Assembly (NCBI GenBank): GCA_930367215.1
Contig: OV884056.1
Location: 46,624,308 to 46,688,307 of the forward strand
Source of the DNA: Pollenia angustigena
Taxonomy: Eukaryota; Arthropoda; Insecta; Diptera; Polleniidae
Length of the DNA: 64,000 nt
Reading direction: 5' to 3'
Position 1 is the first letter of the stretch. Every line of letters begins with the position of its first letter. The position numbers and the translations under genes are program-made. Positions 9,924-24,481 of this stretch are shown here, piece after piece. The notes beneath the pieces are model-generated. The model did not search any database. It worked only from the letters and a program-made list of their open reading frames with translations, and had not been told where the DNA came from.

Positions 9924-10751
9924 TTAGTTTCGGTCATCCATTTCTTGTAGGGGAGCTATAGGAAAGTTGTAAAAAAAACTCATAAAATTCAGAAAAATGC
10001 ATGAAATCTTTATTTGAATCGATAGTACGGTCCATATAATTAAATGTTTGAAGATTATTTCATGCAAATGTTGACCGTGATTGCGCCTCAAATGGTCCAT
10101 CCGCTTAGTCCAATGTTGGCATTCTGTTTCCAACATTTCGGCCGGTATCTCACGAATAAATGCTTCAATGTTTTCTTCCAATGCGTCAATTGAAGCGGGC
10201 ATGTGTGTATAGACATGAGCTTTAACGTAGCCGCACAAAAAATAGTCTAAAGACGTTAAATCGCACGATCTAGGCGGCCAATTGACCGGTCCCGAACGTG
10301 AAATAAAATGTTCACCGAACTCGCCTCTCAATAAGTCCATTGTTAAGCGTGCTGTGTGGCATGTGGCACCGTCTTGTTGAAACCACATGTCGTGCAAGTC
10401 AACAAGCTCTTGCATTTTGGGCAAAAAAAAGTTGGATATCATCTCACGGTAGCGCTCACCATTCACAGTTACGTTACGATTCGCATCATCTTGGAACGGT
10501 CCAATGATGCCACCAGCCCATAAACCGCACCAAACTGTGACTTTTTCTCGATGCATAAATAGCTCTTGCAATGCTTCTGGCTGATCTTCACTCCAAAATC
10601 GACAATTCGGCTTATTAACTTACCCATTGAGCCAAAAATGAGCTTCGTCGCTGAACACAAGAAGCGCGCGATGAATTTTCTTAACAGAGCACGCATTTTG
10701 ATAATAAAATTCAATAATTTGCAAGCGTTGTTCGTTTGTAAGACGATTCAT
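9924..10751 (-). pseudogene. Mariner-like transposase relic, unit 3
   Basis: One stop at codon 44. I noticed no other lesion. Confidence 0.85.
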
Positions 10752-12162
10752 GGTTAAATTATAGACCAAACTGAAGATGTTTGACAGTGAAACAGAACAC
10801 GAAACGTGCGTCAGCTGTTTAAACCAGTGCTGCCAAAAAGATAATAGCTAAAAAATCACCCATTATATTAGCGGAATATAACAAATCTTAAAATGTTGTT
10901 TATAGACATATTTTAACATAAAATAAGTAATGACGTGGAAAACAAAATAAATTTTCTGTAAATATTTTACTGGATAACCCCATTTCTTTAAATCTTAAAG
11001 TGAACGACGTCACGGGTAAAAGCTAGTTACAAAATAAAACATGGGTGGGGGTAGGTCTTTTTTGATCTACCTTGTATATATATTTTTAAGAAATGTTGCT
11101 TCTTTTTTTGGCAACTTTTAACACTTTTTCTCTTTTAGTTTTGGTACTTCCTTATTTTCAAAAAATTTGGCTAGAGATATTGTCCAGATTTAAGTGGGGT
11201 ATATTTTAAGAGGTTAAAACGAAAAATGTTTTACTTTTGATACTTTTTCTCTTTTGGATAAATTTGGTATACAGATTGCATATGGTCGAGATCAAAATAT
11301 ACGGTATTTTTTAATGGATAAAATTGGGATAAAACTGTTACGTTTTATCTCTTCGAAAAATTTGGTATTCATATAAAACATAACCTAAATTAACGTACAG
11401 AGTACTTTCTGGGGGAATAAAATGAGTCAAAGCTCGTACTTTTAGTACTTCGTTGCATTTGGTATAAAAAGTACAAAATATACGGCACTTTTTAAGGGGT
11501 AAAAAATGGATCAAATTGGTACTTTTTGTACTTTTTCGGAATGCGTATGGTCCATTGGCTGGAATATATTTAGGCGCCCATTCATTGCTTTTCATATCGA
11601 CAACTATATGTAGGTTGCTCAAGATTATTGAGTGCTCAAAAACCGGACACAGCTGACTAGTCAGTACTGATGCATATAACGGACACAGCTGACCAGTCAG
11701 TACTGACTGGTCAGTACTGACGCATATACCGGCCACAGCTGACTAGTCAGTACTGATTCATATATTCGTCACTGTTGACGTATTTTTTAGTTTTAATAAA
11801 ACACTATTAAAATAAAACATCTCATTCAATTCTCATACAAATTTTTGTCTTTATTTAAAATAAAATTCAATATTTTTTTGGTTTCCAAAATAACTTAAAT
11901 AAATAAATATTTTTTTTTTTTAACTAAATTTTTTAAATTAATTATGTTTTGTTTGCATTCGAAAACGTTTGCTGGATCAAACATCATTCAACAGTTTCTT
12001 AATTACATTAAACAAGCACCTTCTTACAAATAAAGTTCAGTCAATAAAAAGTGTTAAAAATAAAGCTAAACTTTTACCAATTTATTGGTCACGCTTATTT
12101 TTTGATTTTTTTTCTCTTTTAGATTGATTATTTTAGTTTAAATTAAAAAAATTGTCGTCATT

Positions 12163-12743
12163 TTATTTATTAACCCCTTTTTCTTTTATGTATTTTTGTT
12201 GCTTTACCCTATGGTGGGCACGTTCAACCGCTTTTCTTATACTTTTTTCATACTCCCCGGCTCCTAGGTTCTGAAAAACATCTAAAATATGAAGTAAAAA
12301 AAAAGACAGAAATGTTAAATATTCAAAGACTAAAATTATTTAATGTCTGTACATACCTCTTACAATTTTATTTAGCAGCGTGAGATTTGACAACGGAAGT
12401 TTTCCCCACCTTCCATCCCAATTATATTTATATAGCAAATCATCTGCAAACGATGCACTAATAACACTGCCAACATCTAAAGAAACACCTTTAATTTTAT
12501 GAATATAGGACTTCTGTAAAGAAGTTGAATTACTGTTTGAGCAAGTAAAATATATAAAATATTGTGATTGTTACCATGGCCTGAGCGTAATCGGAGTCTA
12601 GCTTCTCCTCTATTTCTTGCACTGCTGTTGTGGTCCGCAAGGGGAGCATGCTGGCGGTCTCATCAAGCCCTTGATCAGAAGTCTCTCCTGTCATGCGGCT
12701 GAGGTACTCTTGGGCTTTTTTTATGCCTACTTTACACTCTCAT
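12163..12743 (-). pseudogene. DUF4806-like gene, unit 4 copy, frameshifted start
   Basis: It has the same one-base insertion behind the start codon as unit 1 (ACTCTCATTAG near 12737), so the lesion is shared by descent or conversion. The rest of exon 1, exons 2-3 and the splice sites are intact. Confidence 0.65.
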
Positions 12744-13569
12744 TAGAATTTTAGCTTATTGATGGAACAGGTTGTATATTAGATCTTTCACTTCGTGCAC
12801 TATCTTCGTTTTCTATTAACCTTCTATACATTTTAATTTTGGACTCAAATGTCTTTTTTTCCAATGATAGACAATTTTGCAAACGTCTTTTTTTCATAGT
12901 TATCTTTTATCACAAAAAGTATACTTTTATTATTTAATTTAATTTCTTAATAGGTATTTTCTATCTTATTGTCACTTTTTTATATTTTAATAGGTATTTG
13001 TGTTATTTTTATTGTCACTCAATTCTTGCTTTTTGTCAAGGCAAATATTATTTTTTATCACTCTTTATTGTCACTGTCAATTTTTATTTCACTTTTTTTA
13101 TATTTATTTTAAATAATATAATGGGCGCACGTCACAATTTCATAAAATTTCTTTCGCTTTTAAAATTAATCTTGAATTTTTTACATATTTTACACATTCC
13201 ATTCAAAAATGAAACTGTCTAACATACATTCGTTGTTTCACTCTTACATACGCATTTCATTCCTGGAGTAATTAGCGTTGCCACTAGCAAACATTTCTTC
13301 CTAAAATGTTTTTAACAACAGCAATTCCCAAAATTCCACCACTTTTTTTTTAAATAATTAATACAAATTTAGCTAAATTCTTATAATTATTAAAATTTAT
13401 GAAACGTATTAACAGATATATTCAACATATTATTAAGTATATATAAAAATAAGAAGAAAAGATTAATAAAATTTGGGCTTTGCAAAATATTCCTAATTTG
13501 GTATACAAACGCACACGAGTGGCAACGCCACTTGTAACAATAAAAACAAACAAAAATAGTGCGTGTGTA

Positions 13570-14397
13570 TTAGTTTCGGTCATCCATTTCTTGTAGGGGA
13601 GCTATAGGAAAGTTGTAAAAAAAACTCATAAAATTCAGAAAAATGCATGAAATCTTTATTTGAATCGATAGTACGGTCCATATAATTAAATGTTTGAAGA
13701 TTATTTCATGCAAATGTTGACCGTGATTGCGCCTCAAATGGTCCATCCGCTTAGTCCAATGTTGGCATTCTGTTTCCAACATTTCGGCCGGTATCTCACG
13801 AATAAATGCTTCAATGTTTTCTTCCAATGCGTCAATTGAAGCGGGCATGTGTGTATAGACATGAGCTTTAACGTAGCCGCACAAAAAATAGTCTAAAGAC
13901 GTTAAATCGCACGATCTAGGCGGCCAATTGACCGGTCCCGAACGTGAAATAAAATGTTCACCGAACTCGCCTCTCAATGAGTCCATTGTTAAGCGTGCTG
14001 TGTGGCATGTGGCACCGTCTTGTTGAAACCACATGTCGTGCAAGTCAACAAGCTCTTGCATTTTGGGCAAAAAAAAGTTGGATATCATCTCACGGTAGCG
14101 CTCACCATTCACAGTTACGTTACGATTCGCATCATCTTGGAACGGTCCAATGATGCCACCAGCCCATAAACCGCACCAAACTGTGACTTTTTCTCGATGC
14201 ATAAATAGCTCTTGCAATGCTTATGGCTGATCTTCACTCCAAAATCGACAATTCGGCTTATTAACTTACCCATTGAGCCAAAAATGAGCTTCGTCGCTGA
14301 ACACAAGAAGCGCGCGATGAATTTTCTTAACAGAGCACGCATTTTGATAATAAAATTCAATAATTTGCAAGCGTTGTTCGTTTGTAAGACGATTCAT
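13570..14397 (-). pseudogene. Mariner-like transposase relic, unit 4
   Basis: Stops at codons 44 and 59. The second is shared with units 1 and 5. Leu to Ser in TARLTMDSLRG. Confidence 0.85.
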
Positions 14398-15795
14398 GGT
14401 TAAATTATAGACCAAACTGAAGATGTTTGACAGTGAAACAAAACACGAAACGTGCGTCAGCTGTTTAAACCAGTGCTGCCAAAAAGATAATAGCTAAAAA
14501 ATCACCCATTATATTAGCGGAATATAACAAATCTTAAAATGTTGTTTATAGACATATTTTAACATAAAATAAGTAATGACGTAGAAAACAAAATAAATTT
14601 TCTGTAAATATTTTACTGGATAACCCCATTTCTTTAAATCTTAAAGTAAACGACGTCACGGGTAAAAGCTAGTTACAAAATAAAACATGGGTGGGGGTAG
14701 GTCTTTTTTGATCTACCTTGTATATATATTTTTAAGAAATGTTGCTTCTTTTTTTGGCAACTTTTAACACTTTTTCTCTTTTAGTTTTGGTACTTTCTTA
14801 TTTTCAAAAAATTTGGCTAGAGATATTGTCCAGATTTAAGTGGGGTATATTTTAAGAGGTTAAAACGAAAAATGTTTTACTTTTGATACTTTTTCTCTTT
14901 TGGATAAATTTGGTATACAGATTGCATATGGTCGAGATCAAAATATACGGTATTTTTTAATGGATAAAATTGGGATAAAACTGTTACGAAAAATTTGGTA
15001 TTCATATAAAACATAACCTAAATTAACGTACAGAGTACTTTCTGGGGGAATAAAATGAGTCAAAGCTCGTACTTTTAGTACTTTGTTGCATTTGGTATAA
15101 AAAGTACAAAATATACGGCACTTTTTAAGGGGTAAAAAATGGATCAAATTGGTACTTTTTGTACTTTTTCGGAATGCGTATGGTCCATTGGCTGGAATAT
15201 ATTTAGGCGCGCATTCATTGCTTTTCATATCGACAACTATATGTAGGTTGCTCAAGATTATTGAGTGCTCAAAAACCGGACACAGCTGACTAGTCAGTAC
15301 TGATGCATATAACGGACACAGCTGACCAGTCAGTACTGACTGGTCAGTACTGACGCATATACCGGCCACAGCTGACTAGTCAGTACTGATTCATATATTC
15401 GTCACTGTTGACGTATTTTTTAGTTTTAATAAAACACTATTAAAATAAAACATCTCATTCAATTCTCATACAAATTTTTGTCTTTATTTAAAATAAAATT
15501 CAATATTTTTTTGGTTTCCAAAATAACTTAAATAAATAAATATTTTTTTTTTTTAACTAAATTTTTTAAATTAATTATGTTTTGTTTGCATTCGAAAACG
15601 TTTGCTGGATCAAACATCATTCAACAGTTTCTTAATTACATTAAACAAGCACCTTCTTACAAATAAAGTTCAGTCAATAAAAAGTGTTAAAAATAAAGCT
15701 AAACTTTTACCAATTTATTGGTCACGCTTATTTTTTGATTTTTTTTCTCTTTTAGATTGATTATTTTAGTTTAAATTAAAAAAATTGTCGTCATT

Positions 15796-16375
15796 TTATT
15801 TATTAACCTCTTTTTCTTTTATGTATTTTTGTTGCTTTACCCTATGGTGGGCACGTTCAACCGCTTTTCTTATACTTTTTTCATACTCCCCGGCTCCTAG
15901 GTTCTGAAAAACATCTAAAATATGAAGTAAAAAAAAAGACAGAAATGTTAAATATTCAAAGACTAAAATTATTTAATGTCTGTACATACCTCTTACAATT
16001 TTATTTAGCAGCGTGAGATTTGACAACGGAAGTTTTCCCCACCTTCCATCCCAATTATATTTATATAGCAAATCATCTGCAAACGATGCACTAATAACAC
16101 TGCCAACATCTAAAGAAACACCTTTAATTTTATGAATATAGGACTTCTGTAAAGAAGTTGAATTACTGTTTGAGCAAGTAAAATATATAAAATATTGTGA
16201 TTGTTACCATGGCCTGAGCGTAATCGGAGTCTAGCTTCTCCTCTATTTCTTGCACTGCTGTTGTGGTCCGCAAGGGGAGCATGCTGGCGGTCTCATCAAG
16301 CCCTTGATCAGAAGTCTCTCCTGTCATGCGGCTGAGGTACTCTTGGGCTTTTTTTATGCCTACTTTACACTCCAT
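15796..16375 (-). CDS. DUF4806-like three-exon gene, unit 5 copy
   Basis: The frame is uninterrupted. AACCTC near 15806 changes a Gly to Glu four residues before the C-terminus. Confidence 0.65.
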
Positions 16376-17196
16376 TAGAATTTTAGCTTATTGATGGAAC
16401 AGGTTGTATATTAGATCTTTCACTTCGTGCACTATCTTCGTTTTCTATTAACCTTCTATACATTTTAATTTTGGACTCAAATGTCTTTTTTTCCAATGAT
16501 AGACAATTTTGCAAACGTCTTTTTTTCATAGTTATCTTTTATCACAAAAAGTATACTTTTATTATTTAATTTCTTAATAGGTATTTTCTATCTTATTGTC
16601 ACTTTTTTATATTTTAATAGGTATTTGTGTTATTTTTATTGTCACTCAATTCTTGCTTTCTGTCAAGGCAAATATTATTTTTTATCACTCTTTATTGTCA
16701 CTGTCAATTTTTATTTCACTTTTTTTATATTTATTTTAAATAATATAATGGGCGCACGTCACAATTTCATAAAATTCCTTTCGCTTTTAAAATTAATCTT
16801 GAATTTTTTACATATTTTACACATTCCATTCAAAAATGAAACTGTCTAACATACATTCGTTGTTTCACTCTTACATACGCATTTCATTCCTGGAGTAATT
16901 AGCGTTGCCACTAGCAAACATTTCTTCCTAAAATGTTTTTAACAACAGCAATTCCCAAAATTCCACCACTTTTTTTTTAAATAATTAATACAAATTTAGC
17001 TAAATTCTTATAATTATTAAAATTTATGAAACGTATTAACAGATATATTCAACATATTATTAAGTATATATAAAAATAAGAAGAAAAGATTAATAAAATT
17101 TGGGCTTTGCAAAATATTCCTAATTTGGTATACAAACGCACACGAGTGGCAACGCCACTTGTAACAATAAAAACAAACAAAAATAGTGCGTGTGTA

Positions 17197-18024
17197 TTAG
17201 TTTCGGTCATCCATTTCTTGTAGGGGAGCTATAGGAAAGTTGTAAAAAAAACTCATAAAATTCAGAAAAATGCATGAAATCTTTATTTGAATCGATAGTA
17301 CGGTCCATATAATTAAATGTTTGAAGATTATTTCATGCAAATGTTGACCGTGATTGCGCCTCAAATGGTCCATCCGCTTAGTCCAATGTTGGCATTCTGT
17401 TTCCAACATTTCGGCCGGTATCTCACGAATAAATGCTTCAATGTTTTCTTCCAATGCGTCAATTGAAGCGGGCATGTGTGTATAGACATGAGCTTTAACG
17501 TAGCCGCACAAAAAATAGTCTAAAGACGTTAAATCGCACGATCTAGGCGGCCAATTGACCGGTCCCGAACGTGAAATAAAATGTTCACCGAACTCGCCTC
17601 TCAATAAGTCCATTGTTAAGCGTGCTGTGTGGCATGTGGCACCGTCTTGTTGAAACCACATGTCGTGCAAGTCAACAAGCTCTTGCATTTTGGGCAAAAA
17701 AAAGTTGGATATCATCTCACGGTAGCGCTCACCATTCACAGTTACGTTACGATTCGCATCATCTTGGAACGGTCCAATGATGCCACCAGCCCATAAACCG
17801 CACCAAACTGTGACTTTTTCTCGATGCATAAATAGCTCTTGCAATGCTTATGGCTGATCTTCACTCCAAAATCGACAATTCGGCTTATTAACTTACCCAT
17901 TGAGCCAAAAATGAGCTTCGTCGCTGAACACAAGAAGCGCGCGATGAATTTTCTTAACAGAGCACGCATTTTGATAATAAAATTCAATAATTTGCAAGCG
18001 TTGTTCGTTTGTAAGACGATTCAT
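17197..18024 (-). pseudogene. Mariner-like transposase relic, unit 5
   Basis: Stops at codons 44 and 59. The frame is otherwise continuous. Confidence 0.85.
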
Positions 18025-19435
18025 GGTTAAATTATAGACCAAACTGAAGATGTTTGACAGTGAAACAAAACACGAAACGTGCGTCAGCTGTTTAAACCAG
18101 TGCTGCCAAAAAGATAATAGCTAAAAAATCACCCATTATATTAGCGGAATATAACAAATCTTAAAATGTTGTTTATAGACATATTTTAACATAAAATAAG
18201 TAATGACGTAGAAAACAAAATAAATTTTCTGTAAATATTTTACTGGATAACCCCATTTCTTTAAATCTTAAAGTAAACGACGTCACGGGTAAAAGCTAGT
18301 TACAAAATAAAACATGGGTGGGGGTAGGTCTTTTTTGATCTACCTTGTATATATATTTTTAAGAAATGTTGCTTCTTTTTTTGGCAACTTTTAACACTTT
18401 TTCTCTTTTAGTTTTGGTACTTTCTTATTTTCAAAAAATTTGGCTAGAGATATTGTCCAGATTTAAGTGGGGTATATTTTAAGAGGTTAAAACGAAAAAT
18501 GTTTTACTTTTGATACTTTTTCTCTTTTGGATAAATTTGGTATACAGATTGCATATGGTCGAGATCAAAATATACGGTATTTTTTAATGGATAAAATTGG
18601 GATAAAACTGTTACTTTTTATCTCTTCGAAAAATTTGGTATTCATATAAAACATAACCTAAATTAACGTACAGAGTACTTTCTGGGGGAATAAAATGAGT
18701 CAAAGCTCGTACTTTTAGTACTTTGTTGCATTTGGTATAAAAAGTACAAAATATACGGCACTTTTTAAGGGGTAAAAAATGGATCAAATTGGTACTTTTT
18801 GTACTTTTTCGGAATGCGTATGGTCCATTGGCTGGAATATATTTAGGCGCCCATTCATTGCTTTTCATATCGACAACTATATGTAGGTTGCTCAAGATTA
18901 TTGAGTGCTCAAAAACCGGACACAGCTGACTAGTCAGTACTGATGCATATAACGGACACAGCTGACCAGTCAGTACTGACTGGTCAGTACTGACGCATAT
19001 ACCGGCCACAGCTGACTAGTCAGTACTGATTCATATATTCGTCACTGTTGACGTATTTTTTAGTTTTAATAAAACACTATTAAAATAAAACATCTCATTC
19101 AATTCTCATACAAATTTTTGTCTTTATTTAAAATAAAATTCAATATTTTTTTGGTTTCCAAAATAACTTAAATAAATAAATATTTTTTTTTTTTAACTAA
19201 ATTTTTTAAATTAATTATGTTTTGTTTGCATTCGAAAACGTTTGCTGGATCAAACATCATTCAACAGTTTCTTAATTACATTAAACAAGCACCTTGTTAC
19301 AAATAAAGTTCAGTCAATAAAAAGTGTTAAAAATAAAGCTAAACTTTTACCAATTTATTGGTCATGCTTATTTTTTGATTTTTTTTCTCTTTTAGATTGA
19401 TTATTTTAGTTTAAATTAAAAAAATTGTCGTCATT

Positions 19436-20015
19436 TTATTTATTAACCCCTTTTTCTTTTATGTATTTTTGTTGCTTTACCCTATGGTGGGCACGTTCAA
19501 CCGCTTTTCTTATACTTTTTTCATACTCCCCGGCTCCTAGGTTCTGAAAAACATCTAAAATATGAAGTAAAAAAAAAGACAGAAATGTTAAATATTCAAA
19601 GACTAAAATTATTTAATGTCTGTACATACCTCTTACAATTTTATTTAGCAGCGTGAGATTTGACAACGGAAGTTTTCCCCACCTTCCATCCCAATTATAT
19701 TTATATAGCAAATCATCTGCAAACGATGCACTAATAACACTGCCAACATCTAAAGAAACACCTTTAATTTTATGAATATAGGACTTCTGTAAAGAAGTTG
19801 AATTACTGTTTGAGCAAGTAAAATATATAAAATATTGTGATTGTTACCATGGCCTGAGCGTAATCGGAGTCTAGCTTCTCCTCTATTTCTTGCACTGCTG
19901 TTGTGGTCCGCAAGGGGAGCATGCTGGCGGTCTCATCAAGCCCTTGATCAGAAGTCTCTCCTGTCATGCGGCTGAGGTACTCTTGGGCTTTTTTTATGCC
20001 TACTTTACACTCCAT
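19436..20015 (-). CDS. DUF4806-like three-exon gene, unit 6 copy
   Basis: All three exons and both GT-AG introns are intact, and I noticed no coding change against the majority sequence. Confidence 0.65.
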
Positions 20016-20836
20016 TAGAATTTTAGCTTATTGATGGAACAGGTTGTATATTAGATCTTTCACTTCGTGCACTATCTTCGTTTTCTATTAACCTTCTATA
20101 CATTTTAATTTTGGACTCAAATGTCTTTTTTTCCAATGATAGACAATTTTGCAAACGTCTTTTTTTCATAGTTATCTTTTATCACAAAAAGTATACTTTT
20201 ATTATTTAATTTCTTAATAGGTATTTTCTATCTTATTGTCACTTTTTTATATTTTAATAGGTATTTGTGTTATTTTTATTGTCACTCAATTCTTGCTTTC
20301 TGTCAAGGCAAATATTATTTTTTATCACTCTTTATTGTCACTGTCAATTTTTATTTCACTTTTTTTATATTTATTTTAAATAATATAATGGGCGCACGTC
20401 ACAATTTCATAAAATTCCTTTCGCTTTTAAAATTAATCTTGAATTTTTTACATATTTTACACATTCCATTCAAAAATGAAACTGTCTAACATACATTCGT
20501 TGTTTCACTCTTACATACGCATTTCATTCCTGGAGTAATTAGCGTTGCCACTAGCAAACATTTCTTCCTAAAATGTTTTTAACAACAGCAATTCCCAAAA
20601 TTCCACCACTTTTTTTTTAAATAATTAATACAAATTTAGCTAAATTCTTATAATTATTAAAATTTATGAAACGTATTAACAGATATATTCAACATATTAT
20701 TAAGTATATATAAAAATAAGAAGAAAAGACTAATAAAATTTGGGCTTTGCAAAATATTCCTAATTTGGTATACAAACGCACACGAGTGGCAACGCCACTT
20801 GTAACAATAAAAACAAACAAAAATAGTGCGTGTGTA

Positions 20837-21664
20837 TTAGTTTCGGTCATCCATTTCTTGTAGGGGAGCTATAGGAAAGTTGTAAAAAAAACTCATAAAA
20901 TTCAGAAAAATGCATGAAATCTTTATTTGAATCGATAGTACGGTCCATATAATTAAATGTTTGAAGATTATTTCATGCAAATGTTGACCGTGATTGCGCC
21001 TCAAATGGTCCATCCGCTTAGTCCAATGTTGGCATTCTGTTTCCAACATTTCGGCCGGTATCTCACGAATAAATGCTTCAATGTTTTCTTCCAATGCGTC
21101 AATTGAAGCGGGCATGTGTGTATAGACATGAGCTTTAACGTAGCCGCCCAAAAAATAGTCTAAAGACGTTAAATCGCACGATCTAGGCGGCCAATTGACC
21201 GGTCCCGAACGTGAAATAAAATGTTCACCGAACTCGCCTCTCAATAAGTCCATTGTTAAGCGTGCTGTGTGGCATGTGGCACCGTCTTGTTGAAACCACA
21301 TGTCGTGCAAGTCAACAAGCTCTTGCATTTTGGGCAAAAAAAAGTTGGATATCATCTCACGGTAGCGCTCACCATTCACAGTTACGTTACGATTCGCATC
21401 ATCTTGGAACGGTCCAATGATGCCACCAGCCCATAAACCGCACCAAACTGTGACTTTTTCTCGATGCATAAATAGCTCTTGCAATGCTTCTGGCTGATCT
21501 TCACTCCAAAATCGACAATTCGGCTTATTAACTTACCCATTGAGCCAAAAATGAGCTTCGTCGCTGAACACAAGAAGCGCGCGATGAATTTTCTTAACAG
21601 AGCACGCATTTTGATAATAAAATTCAATAATTTGCAAGCGTTGTTCGTTTGTAAGACGATTCAT
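20837..21664 (-). pseudogene. Mariner-like transposase relic, unit 6
   Basis: Stop at codon 44 only. Cys to Gly after the third Asp (DYFLGGYVK). Confidence 0.85.
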
Positions 21665-23075
21665 GGTTAAATTATAGACCAAACTGAAGATGTTTGACAG
21701 TGAAACAAAACACGAAACGTGCGTCAGCTGTTTAAACCAGTGCTGCCAAAAAGATAATAGCTAAAAAATCACCCATTATATTAGCGGAATATAACAAATC
21801 TTAAAATGTTGTTTATAGACATATTTTAACATAAAATAAGTAATGACGTAGAAAACAAAATAAATTTTCTGTAAATATTTTACTGGATAACCCCACTTCT
21901 TTAAATCTTAAAGTGAACTACGTCACGGGTAAAAGCTAGTTACAAAATAAAACATGGGTGGGGGTAGGTCTTTTTTGATCTACCTTGTATATATATTTTT
22001 AAGAAATGTTGCTTCTTTTTTTGGCAACTTTTAACACTTTTTCTCTTTTAGTTTTGGTACTTTCTTATTTTCAAAAAATTTGGCTAGAGATATTGTCCAG
22101 ATTTAAGTGGGGTATATTTTAAGAGGTTAAAACGAAAAATGTTTTACTTTTGATACTTTTTCTCTTTTGGATAAATTTGGTATACAGATTGCATATGGTC
22201 GAGATCAAAATATACGGTATTTTTTAATGGATAAAATTGGGATAAAACTGTTACTTTTTATCTCTTCGAAAAATTTGGTATTCATATAAAACATAACCTA
22301 AATTAACGTACAGAGTACTTTCTGGGGGAAAAAAATGAGTCAAAGCTCGTACTTTTAGTACTTCGTTGCATTTGGTATAAAAAGTACAAAATATACGGCA
22401 CTTTTTAAGGGGTAAAAAATGGATCAAATTGGTACTTTTTGTACTTTTTCGGAATGCGTATGGTCCATTGGCTGGAATATATTTAGGCGCCCATTCATTG
22501 CTTTTCATATCGACAACTATATGTAGGTTGCTCAAGATTATTGAGTGCTCAAAAACCGGACACAGCTGACTAGTCAGTACTGATGCATATAACGGACACA
22601 GCTGACCAGTCAGTACTGACTGGTCAGTACTGACGCATATACCGGCCACAGCTGACTAGTCAGTACTGATTCATATATTCGTCACTGTTGACGTATTTTT
22701 TAGTTTTAATAAAACACTATTAAAATAAAACATCTCATTCAATTCTCATACAAATTTTTGTCTTTATTTAAAATAAAATTCAATATTTTTTTGGTTTCCA
22801 AAATAACTTAAATAAATAAATATTTTTTTTTTTTAACTAAATTTTTTAAATTAATTATGTTTTGTTTGCATTCGAAAACGTTTGCTGGATCAAACATCAT
22901 TCAACAGTTTCTTAATTACATTAAACAAGCACCTTCTTACAAATAAAGTTCAGTCAATAAAAAGTGTTAAAAATAAAGCTAAACTTTTACCAATTTATTG
23001 GTCACGCTTATTTTTTGATTTTTTTTCTCTTTTAGATTGATTATTTTAGTTTAAATTAAAAAAATTGTCGTCATT

Positions 23076-23655
23076 TTATTTATTAACCCCTTTTTCTTTT
23101 ATGTATTTTTGTTGCTTTACCCTATGGTGGGCACGTTCAACCGCTTTTCTTATACTTTTTTCATACTCCCCGGCTCCTAGGTTCTGAAAAACATCTAAAA
23201 TATGAAGTAAAAAAAAAGACAGAAATGTTAAATATTCAAAGACTAAAATTATTTAATGTCTGTACATACCTCTTACAATTTTATTTAGCAGCGTGAGATT
23301 TGACAACGGAAGTTTTCCCCACCTTCCATCCCAATTATATTTATATAGCAAATCATCTGCAAACGATGCACTAATAACACTGCCAACATCTAAAGAAACA
23401 CCTTTAATTTTATGAATATAGGACTTCTGTAAAGAAGTTGAATTACTGTTTGAGCAAGTAAAATATATAAAATATTGTGATTGTTACCATGGCCTGAGCG
23501 TAATCGGAGTCTAGCTTCTCCTCTATTTCTTGCACTGCTGTTGTGGTCCGCAAGGGGAGCATGCTGGCGGTCTCATCAAGCCCTTGATCAGAAGTCTCTC
23601 CTGTCATGCGGCTGAGGTACTCTTGGGCTTTTTTTATGCCTACTTTACACTCCAT
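23076..23655 (-). CDS. DUF4806-like three-exon gene, unit 7 copy
   Basis: All exons are intact and match the majority sequence. Confidence 0.65.
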
Positions 23656-24481
23656 TAGAATTTTAGCTTATTGATGGAACAGGTTGTATATTAGATCTTT
23701 CACTTCGTGCACTATCTTCGTTTTCTATTAACCTTCTATACATTTTAATTTTGGACTCAAATGTCTTTTTTTCCAATGATAGACAATTTTGCAAACGTCT
23801 TTTTTTCATAGTTATCTTTTATCACAAAAAGTATACTTTTATTATTTAATTTAATTTCTTAATAGGTATTTTCTATCTTATTGTCACTTTTTTATATTTT
23901 AATAGGTATTTGTGTTATTTTTATTGTCACTCAATTCTTGCTTTCTGTCAAGGCAAATATTATTTTTTATCACTCTTTATTGTCACTGTCAATTTTTATT
24001 TCACTTTTTTTATATTTATTTTAAATAATATAATGGGCGCACGTCACAATTTCATAAAATTCCTTTCGCTTTTAAAATTAATCTTGAATTTTTTACATAT
24101 TTTACACATTCCATTCAAAAATGAAACTGTCTAACATACATTCGTTGTTTCACTCTTACATACGCATTTCATTCCTGGAGTAATTAGCGTTGCCACTAGC
24201 AAACATTTCTTCCTAAAATGTTTTTAACAACAGCAATTCCCAAAATTCCACCACTTTTTTTTAAAATAATTAATACAAATTTAGCTAAATTCTTATAATT
24301 ATTAAAATTTATGAAACGTATTAACAGATATATTCAACATATTATTAAGTATATATAAAAATAAGAAGAAAAGATTAATAAAATTTGGGCTTTGCAAAAT
24401 ATTCCTAATTTGGTATACAAACGCACACGAGTGGCAACGCCACTTGTAACAATAAAAACAAACAAAAATAGTGCGTGTGTA

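Larger units (their letters stand above)
7290..10934. repeat. Array unit 3
   Basis: Length 3645 bp. GGGGGAAAAAAATGAG near 7766 is shared only with unit 7. An additional T near 9210 shifts the upstream 48-codon frame in this copy. Confidence 0.98.
10935..14580. repeat. Array unit 4
   Basis: Length 3646 bp. It carries the unit 1 haplotype at several sites, although units 2 and 3 lie between them. The junction reads GTGGAAAAC rather than GTAGAAAAC. Confidence 0.98.
14581..18207. repeat. Array unit 5
   Basis: Length 3627 bp. A 13-bp deletion sits at about 14987 (CTGTTAC joins directly to GAAAAAT), and one TTAAT is missing near 16568. The second deletion and GTAAACGACG near 14646 are shared with unit 6. 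Confidence 0.98.
18208..21847. repeat. Array unit 6
   Basis: Length 3640 bp. It has the same 5-bp deletion (near 20208) and GTAAACGACG variant (near 18274) as unit 5, but not unit 5's second stop in the transposase relic. The shared tract therefore ends within the unit. Confidence 0.98.
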
